Below are positions 1 to 4,669 of a DNA stretch of 6,238 nt, piece after piece. Position 1 is the first letter of the stretch, and each line of letters opens with the position of its first letter. The notes beneath the pieces were generated by a model. The model was given only the letters and a program-made list of their open reading frames with translations, did no database searches and had not been told where the DNA came from. This DNA comes from an uncultured Collinsella sp. (GTDB taxonomy: Bacteria; Actinomycetota; Coriobacteriia; Coriobacteriales; Coriobacteriaceae). The stretch spans positions 1-6,238 of the forward strand of contig CABUOF010000091.1 of the NCBI GenBank assembly GCA_902493125.1. The letters run 5' to 3'. Position numbers and translations under genes: made by a program.

Positions 1-1259
1 CCGACGACGGCATCATGCCCCAGACCATCGAGTCCATCAACCACGCCAAGGCTGCCGGCGTTCCCATCGTCGTCGCCGTCAACAAGATCGATAAGCCGGG
101 TGCCAACCCCGACCGCGTGCGCCAGGAGCTCACCGAGTACGGCATCATCCCCGAGGAGTGGGGCGGACAGAACATGTTCGTCAACATCTCGGCCAAGCAG
201 AAGATCGGTATCGATGACCTGCTCGAGACCGTGCTGCTCCAGGCCGACGTGCTCGAGCTCAAGGCCAACCCTGATACCTTTGCTTCGGGCAACGTCCTCG
301 AGGCTAAGCTCGACAAGGGCCGCGGCTCGGTTGCCACCGTGCTCGTGACCCGCGGTACCCTGCACGTGGGCGACACGCTGGTCGCCGGCCTCACCTACGG
401 CCGCGTCCGCGCCATGCTCGACCCCAAGGGCAACGCCGTCACCGAGGCCGGTCCTTCCGACGCCGTCGAGATCTTGGGCCTGCAGTCCGTCCCCAACGCC
501 GGCGATGAGTTCCGCGTGTTCGAGGACGAGCGCGAGGCACGTGCGCTGGCCGACGAGCGTTCGCTCAAGGCCCGTATCGAGGAGCAGAGCCGCGTCAAGC
601 ACGTGACGCTCGAGAACCTCTTCGAGACTATCGCCGACGCCGAGGTCAAGGAGCTCAACCTGATCATCAAGGCCGACGTCCAGGGTTCCATCGAGGCCCT
701 TCAGGACTCCCTCGACAAGATGGATCAGTCCGAGGTTCGCATCAACACGATCCACTCCGCCGTTGGCGCCATCAACGAGACCGACGTCGTCCTGGCCGAC
801 GCCTCTAACGCCATCATCATCGGCTTTGGCGTCCGTCCCGACGGCAAGGCCCGCTCCGCCGCCGAGCGCGAGGGCGTCGAGATCCGTTGCTACGACGTCA
901 TCTACAAGTGCCTCGAGGACCTCGATGCTGCCCGCATCGGCATGCTCAAGCCCACCGAGGTCGAGGTCTCCACGGGTACTGCGACCGTTCTGGACACCTT
1001 CAAGGTGCCCAAGGTCGGTATCGCCGCCGGTGTCCGCGTCGAAGAGGGCGAGATTGCCGCGACCGATTCTGTGCGCCTGGTGCGCGACGGCATCGTGGTC
1101 TTCAACGGTAAAATCGCCTCGATGCGCCACTACAAGGACGAGGCCAAGAGCCTCAAGAACGGCTCCGAGGGCGGTATTGGCCTGGAGAACTTCCAGGACA
1201 TCAAGCCTGGCGACACCATTGAGGGCTACCGCATCGACCAGGTTGCCCGTACCGAGTAG
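1..1259 (+). CDS. infB: Translation initiation factor IF-2, C-terminal part (5' end outside window)
   Basis: IF-2 is a cytoplasmic GTPase that brings fMet-tRNA to the 30S subunit and promotes 50S joining. The reading frame is open from nt 3 and ends with TAG at 1257-1259, giving 418 visible residues. The gene start and the P-loop and DxPGH G motifs lie upstream. Counting from the Met codon at nt 15 (internal, not a start), the G4 motif NKID is at 23-26 and the G5 motif SAK at 59-61. Beta-barrel domain II is at about 90-185 (KLDKGRGSVATVLV). Domain III is at about 195-300 (KADVQGS at 219-225, then FGVRPDGKAR). The C2 domain, which binds fMet-tRNA, follows from about 305 (GMLKPTEVEV) to the end. 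Codons are strongly biased to C or G endings, more than downstream, as expected for high expression. Several usually conserved C2 residues differ (see findings). The family call is secure. Confidence 0.98.
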   Translation, partial: DDGIMPQTIESINHAKAAGVPIVVAVNKIDKPGANPDRVRQELTEYGIIPEEWGGQNMFVNISAKQKIGIDDLLETVLLQADVLELKANPDTFASGNVLEAKLDKGRGSVATVLVTRGTLHVGDTLVAGLTYGRVRAMLDPKGNAVTEAGPSDAVEILGLQSVPNAGDEFRVFEDEREARALADERSLKARIEEQSRVKHVTLENLFETIADAEVKELNLIIKADVQGSIEALQDSLDKMDQSEVRINTIHSAVGAINETDVVLADASNAIIIGFGVRPDGKARSAAEREGVEIRCYDVIYKCLEDLDAARIGMLKPTEVEVSTGTATVLDTFKVPKVGIAAGVRVEEGEIAATDSVRLVRDGIVVFNGKIASMRHYKDEAKSLKNGSEGGIGLENFQDIKPGDTIEGYRIDQVARTE

Positions 1260-1263
1260 GGGG
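1257..1263 (+). promoter_or_regulatory. Ribosome binding site of rbfA overlapping the infB stop
   Basis: The G-rich run TAGGGGG contains the infB stop codon itself and lies 7 nt before the rbfA ATG at 1271. It is the only Shine-Dalgarno-like sequence in the 11-nt gap. Because it overlaps the stop, ribosomes ending on infB would sit on or near it, which suggests coupled translation. The pairing is G-rich rather than the classical AGGAGG. Confidence 0.6.
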
Positions 1264-1270
1264 TAGCGCT

Positions 1271-1681
1271 ATGAAGCAAACGCAGGCAACCCGCCGTCTG
1301 GGCGAGCAGCTTCGCGAGAAGCTCGGTTATATCCTGCTCTTTGAGGTTTCCGATCCGCGTCTCGACCTGGTCACCTTGACCGCGGTCGAGGTTGCGGTGG
1401 ACCGTTCGTTCGCGCGCGTGTACGTGTCGTGCGACGCGAGCCGCTACGACGAGGTCATGGAGGCGCTCGCCAGCGCCAAGGGCCGCATCCGTAGCCTGTT
1501 GGCCCGCTCGCTCGATTGGCGCGTCACGCCCGAGCTCGATTTTCGCATCGATCGCTCGACCGATGAGGCCGAGCGCATCACGCGTGCGCTGGAAAACGTT
1601 CCCGCCACGCTTGCGATCGAAAAGGACGAGGACGGCTATCCGATAGCGGATGCCGCCCAGGAGGCAGCTTTAGATGACTAA
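1271..1681 (+). CDS. rbfA: Ribosome-binding factor A
   Basis: RbfA is a small cytoplasmic assembly factor that binds the immature 30S subunit near the 5' helix of 16S rRNA and assists late maturation. The 136-residue product matches the usual family size (about 115-135). It shows the single KH-like fold signatures in order: an N-terminal helix with RRLGEQLRE (8-16), SDPRL (27-31), the strand VTLTAVEVAVD (34-44) followed by ARVYVS (48-53), the AxG kink typical of RbfA KH domains at A69-K70-G71, and VTPELDF (85-91) followed by the D-x-S motif at 94-96. The tail after about residue 115 is acidic and probably disordered. The ATG at 1271 lies 11 nt after infB, and the gene overlaps the next one by 8 nt in ATGACTAA, so it is almost certainly in the same transcript. 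The infB-rbfA pairing is widely conserved and supports the call. Confidence 0.96.
   Translation: MKQTQATRRLGEQLREKLGYILLFEVSDPRLDLVTLTAVEVAVDRSFARVYVSCDASRYDEVMEALASAKGRIRSLLARSLDWRVTPELDFRIDRSTDEAERITRALENVPATLAIEKDEDGYPIADAAQEAALDD
1659..1664 (+). promoter_or_regulatory. Ribosome binding site of the DHH phosphoesterase gene
   Basis: A perfect AGGAGG lies inside the rbfA coding sequence, 9 nt before the ATG at 1674. It supports that start over any later one and shows that this gene can recruit ribosomes itself, even though its start overlaps the rbfA stop. Confidence 0.85.
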
Positions 1682-2717
1682 TTCCGCCGACCTCGCCTCG
1701 TGCGAGTCTGCAGATATTCAGCGACGCATCCTCGAGCTCATCGAGGGTGCGTCCTCCATTACGATTTCGGGACATACTTCTCCCGATGGCGATGCCTTGG
1801 GCTCCGTATTGGGTCTGGGCCTCTCGCTCATGAAGTTTTTCCCCAACAAGGACATTGCGCTGCTGCTGGCAGACGATGACCCGGTTCCGCGCATCTACCG
1901 CTTTATGGAGGGTGCCGATCGCCTGATGCCGGCATCTGCGTACACCGGCAATCCGGACCTGTTCATCTCGGTGGACGTACCGGTCGTCGAGCGTCTCAAT
2001 AATTCCGCCGAGGTGCTTCGTCGCTCCAAGCATGTGGTGTGTTTCGACCATCATCCGGCGCGCGAGGAGTTTGCCGAGCTCAGCCTGAGGCGCGTTGAAG
2101 CTGCAGCCTGCGCTATGATCATCGACCGCTTCTTGGACAATTGTGGCATTGTCGCCCGTGATGGCGTCGCGACTTGCCTGCTGTGTGGCTTGGTTACCGA
2201 TACCGGTCGTTTCCAGTACCAGAACGCCGATGCTGCTGCGTTCCATGCGGCCTCGCGACTGGTTGCCCACGGTGCCGATCCGGCGCGCGTTGCGCTCGAG
2301 GTCTACCAGAGCATGCGCGTTGAGTTCCTGCATCTCAAGTCCATCGTTATGGGCCGCATCAAGACGGTGGCGCACGGTCGCGTGGCATATAGCTATGCGT
2401 ACCAGAGCGACCTCGAGGCCTGCGGCGTCACTTCGGACGAGTGCGACGGCCTGGTCGATGTGGTGCGTTCGGTGATGGGTGTGGAGGTCTGCCTGTTCCT
2501 GAAGGGCATTGAGGGCGATACCAAGGTGCGCGGCAACCTGCGCTCCAAGGGCGACCTCGATGTGTCCGAGATCGCTGCTGCTTTTGGCGGTGGCGGGCAT
2601 CCCGCGGCCGCCGGTTTCTCTAACAACGGAACGATTCTCGAGACGCTCACCGCGGCACTCCCCATGCTGGCCGAGCTGGTAGGGGAGGATCCCGCTTCGG
2701 TGACCGTCGAGCTCTAA
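1674..2717 (+). CDS. nrnA: DHH/DHHA1 phosphoesterase, NrnA type (nanoRNase / pAp phosphatase)
   Basis: NrnA-family enzymes are cytoplasmic, metal-dependent phosphodiesterases. They degrade RNA of a few nucleotides (the end products of RNA decay, and pGpG or pApA) and in many species also dephosphorylate 3',5'-pAp. The 347-residue protein has all DHH motifs: GHTSPDGDALGS (33-44, metal ligands H34, D38 and D40), D101 in SVDVP (99-103), the name-giving DHH at 125-127, and D176 in GLVTDTGRF (172-180). The C-terminal DHHA1 substrate-binding domain carries NLRSKG and then the glycine-rich GGGGHPAAAGF (305-315). Length and domain order are typical of NrnA, and no RecJ-like extra domain is present. 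The ATG is supported by a perfect AGGAGG and overlaps rbfA by 8 nt. Between rbfA and truB this is the usual neighbour. Sequence alone does not show whether nanoRNase or pAp activity dominates. Confidence 0.93.
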   Translation: MTNSADLASCESADIQRRILELIEGASSITISGHTSPDGDALGSVLGLGLSLMKFFPNKDIALLLADDDPVPRIYRFMEGADRLMPASAYTGNPDLFISVDVPVVERLNNSAEVLRRSKHVVCFDHHPAREEFAELSLRRVEAAACAMIIDRFLDNCGIVARDGVATCLLCGLVTDTGRFQYQNADAAAFHAASRLVAHGADPARVALEVYQSMRVEFLHLKSIVMGRIKTVAHGRVAYSYAYQSDLEACGVTSDECDGLVDVVRSVMGVEVCLFLKGIEGDTKVRGNLRSKGDLDVSEIAAAFGGGGHPAAAGFSNNGTILETLTAALPMLAELVGEDPASVTVEL

Positions 2718-2723
2718 CATTTT

Positions 2724-2729
2724 GGATGG
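2724..2729 (+). promoter_or_regulatory. Weak ribosome binding site candidate for truB
   Basis: GGATGG is the only purine-rich stretch in the 15-nt gap before the truB ATG at 2733. It is imperfect and only 3 nt from the start, closer than usual. The in-frame codons between the previous stop (2715-2717) and 2733 contain no other start, and the next Met (codon 11, at 2763) has no Shine-Dalgarno sequence, so 2733 remains the best start. Confidence 0.4.
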
Positions 2730-2732
2730 TAC

Positions 2733-3665
2733 ATGGCTCGTCGTACGCCTTCTCAACTGAATATGCTGCTCGCCGTCGATAAGCCGGTGGGCTGCACGTC
2801 CCACGACGTGGTATCGCAGTGCCGGCGCGCCCTCCATGAGCGACGCGTCGGCCATGCCGGTACGCTCGATCCCATGGCCTCGGGTGTCATGGTGGTGGGC
2901 GTGGGCCAGGCGACCCGTCTGCTGGGCATGCTAACCCTCGATACCAAAAGTTATGTCGCCGACATTTCGTTTGGTGTCGAGACCAATACCGATGACGCGG
3001 AGGGCGAGGCCGTCCGCACGGTGCCCGTTGCCCCCGAGCTGCGCGATCTCGCTTACGCCCGTGAGCAGCTGGCCGCTATGCTTGGCCCGCAGATGCAGGT
3101 GCCGCCAGCGTTTTCGGCCATCTCGGTCAATGGCGTTCGCGCCTATAAGAGTGCTCGCGAGGGCAATGCGGTAGACTTGCCCCCGCGCCCCGTCGAGGTC
3201 TATGCCGCCGACCTGATCGCCGTGGGCGGCGAGGGCGATACGTGCGTCTGGACCGTGGCGTTTTCGGTAAGCAAGGGCACCTACATTCGCGCGCTCGCTC
3301 GCGATCTGGGTCGGGCCTGCGATAGCGCTGCGCATATTTCCGCGCTGCGCCGTACGGCCTCCGGCGTGGTTTCCATTGGCGCCTGTCATGCGGTTGAGGA
3401 GCTCTCTGCCGAGTCCGCTGCCGGCTTCGCTCTGGATCCCATCGCCGCTCTTGGTGCCACACGTGTCGATTTGCCGGGCAATCTTGCAGACGACCTGCTT
3501 TGTGGTCGCCGCATTCCCGTTGAACGCACGCTTGCGGGCTTCGATACGGCGAAGGCGCCGTTCGCGCTCGTACTCGATGGGGGATTGAAGGCGCTTGCTC
3601 GTATCGAGGGCGGCCGCTTTGTGATGGAGCACGTCTTTCCGCAGGCGATCGGCGGTGTTCGATGA
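2733..3665 (+). CDS. truB: tRNA pseudouridine(55) synthase
   Basis: TruB converts U55 in the T-loop of nearly all tRNAs to pseudouridine and also acts as a tRNA-folding chaperone in the cytoplasm. The 310-residue product is close to E. coli TruB (314). Visible signatures are the N-terminal LLAVDKPVGCTSHDVV (12-27), the catalytic motif GHAGTLDPMASG (40-51) with nucleophile D46, the KSY motif with the active-site tyrosine Y74, QVPPAFSAISVNG (122-134), and SKGTYIRALARDLG, where R186 matches the conserved active-site arginine. The last ~70 residues correspond to the TruB C-terminal RNA-binding, PUA-like region. The gene follows the DHH gene by 15 nt and shares ATGA with ribF (stop TGA at 3663-3665, next start at 3662), so ribF translation is probably coupled to it. 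The start is discussed under its binding site. Confidence 0.97.
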   Translation: MARRTPSQLNMLLAVDKPVGCTSHDVVSQCRRALHERRVGHAGTLDPMASGVMVVGVGQATRLLGMLTLDTKSYVADISFGVETNTDDAEGEAVRTVPVAPELRDLAYAREQLAAMLGPQMQVPPAFSAISVNGVRAYKSAREGNAVDLPPRPVEVYAADLIAVGGEGDTCVWTVAFSVSKGTYIRALARDLGRACDSAAHISALRRTASGVVSIGACHAVEELSAESAAGFALDPIAALGATRVDLPGNLADDLLCGRRIPVERTLAGFDTAKAPFALVLDGGLKALARIEGGRFVMEHVFPQAIGGVR

Positions 3666-4669
3666 TGCTGACGCCCCACGAGCTCGCGCGTATCTTTTTC
3701 GCGGGTGAGTTGGATGAGGCCCGTATCGTTTCTGCCGATGTTTTTGATGGGTGCGAGTTCTTGGGTGCCGCGTCGATCGCTATTGGCGTGTTTGATGGCG
3801 TGCATCGTGGGCACCGAGAGCTGATCGAAGCGGTTATTCGCGATGCACATGATCACGGCAGCAAAGCGGTCGTGGTCACCTTCGATCCTGATCCGGACGT
3901 CGTGGTGAGTCCGTCGCCCGCCCAAAAATTGATGACGACGGCCGACCGCCTGCATGCCCTGGCTCAAACCGGGGTCGATGCGGTGGTGGCCGTTCCCTTT
4001 ACGCCTGCCGTGGCAGCACTTGATCATGCCGGGTTTCTGGCGCTGTTATCGCGCGTTGTCGACATTCGCTCCATTCGTGTAGGCAGCGACTTTAGGCTCG
4101 GCTGCGGCGGCGCTTCGGGCGTTGCCGAGATGCGCGCCTGGGGCACTGAGCGTGGGGTTGACGTTTACGGTCACGACCTGCTCTGCGTTAACGGGCAGAC
4201 CATCTGCGCCACGCGCATCCGCCATGAGCTGGGTCAGGGTCATGTGGAGCTGGCTGCCGAGCTTCTCGGCCGTCCCTATATGCTGCGCGGCGTTGTGGCG
4301 GCTGGCCGTCACGAGGGCTCCGACATGGGCTTTCCCACGGCAAACATCCAGGTGCCCGACGGCATCCAAGTGCCTGCCGATGGCGTCTATGAGGGTCTGG
4401 TGCTGGTCGACGATACCGTATGGCCTGCTGCCGTTAACGTTGGCCTGCCGCCGACCTATGCCGATGATGCCGCCTCGGCGCATCTCGAGGCCAACTTGAT
4501 CGGCTATGCGGGCGACCTGTATGGCGCTTCCGTGTCGTTGGCGTTTATGCGCTGGCTGCGTCCGTCTCGCGTGTTCGATTCCCTGGACGAGCTTATCGCG
4601 ACCGTCGAGGGTAATATCGACGATATCCGTCATAACTTGGGTGAGCAGGGGGTGAGTATCCGTGATTAG
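3662..4669 (+). CDS. ribF: Bifunctional riboflavin kinase / FAD synthetase
   Basis: RibF phosphorylates riboflavin to FMN and then adenylylates FMN to FAD, supplying flavin cofactors in the cytoplasm. The 335-residue protein has both modules. The N-terminal nucleotidyltransferase (about 37-190) shows IGVFDGVHRGH (41-51), TFDPDP (73-78), VGSDFRLG (140-147) and ATRIR (183-187). The C-terminal kinase (about 200-330) shows MGFPTAN (222-228), PADGVYEG, AVNVGLPPTY, then LEANL and GDLYG before the final helices. Residues before the FDG motif number about 40, against about 17 in E. coli. Two Met codons stand in tandem (ATGATG, 3662-3667). The first makes the ATGA overlap with truB, but the second cannot be excluded. 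Only a weak GGCGGTG precedes the start, so coupling to truB is likely. Some synthetase motif residues depart from the E. coli form (see findings). It overlaps dnaG by 8 nt. Confidence 0.96.
   Translation: MMLTPHELARIFFAGELDEARIVSADVFDGCEFLGAASIAIGVFDGVHRGHRELIEAVIRDAHDHGSKAVVVTFDPDPDVVVSPSPAQKLMTTADRLHALAQTGVDAVVAVPFTPAVAALDHAGFLALLSRVVDIRSIRVGSDFRLGCGGASGVAEMRAWGTERGVDVYGHDLLCVNGQTICATRIRHELGQGHVELAAELLGRPYMLRGVVAAGRHEGSDMGFPTANIQVPDGIQVPADGVYEGLVLVDDTVWPAAVNVGLPPTYADDAASAHLEANLIGYAGDLYGASVSLAFMRWLRPSRVFDSLDELIATVEGNIDDIRHNLGEQGVSIRD
4647..4655 (+). promoter_or_regulatory. Strong ribosome binding site that fixes the GTG start of dnaG
   Basis: AGGGGGTGA matches the ideal AGGAGGTGA at 8 of 9 positions and lies 6 nt before the GTG at 4662, inside the end of ribF. 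It is the strongest binding site in the window and decides the dnaG start. An ATG at 4672 is in another frame and lies too far downstream for this site. Confidence 0.85.

Noticed and set aside
763..1266. 167-codon plus-strand frame inside infB
   Set aside because: The Pro/Ser/Arg-rich translation is typical of a +1 shadow in GC-rich DNA, and the infB frame shows clear IF-2 domains throughout.
1578..2855. 425-codon open frame on the minus strand opposite rbfA, nrnA and truB
   Set aside because: Its codons are exactly aligned with nrnA and truB codons, so it would stop only at sense TTA, CTA or TCA, which are rare here. It has no recognisable domain and covers three well-supported genes.
2931..3632. 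233-codon minus-strand open frame opposite truB
   Set aside because: Again codon-aligned with truB and explained by the rarity of TTA, CTA and TCA. The product resembles no family.
4614..4626. Short perfect inverted repeat ATATCG-A-CGATAT near the end of ribF
   Set aside because: It encodes conserved-looking RibF C-terminal residues, has a one-base loop and no T-run, so it is neither a terminator nor a convincing operator.
4046..4633. 195-codon minus-strand open frame opposite ribF
   Set aside because: Codon-aligned shadow of ribF with no domain and no neighbour of its own.
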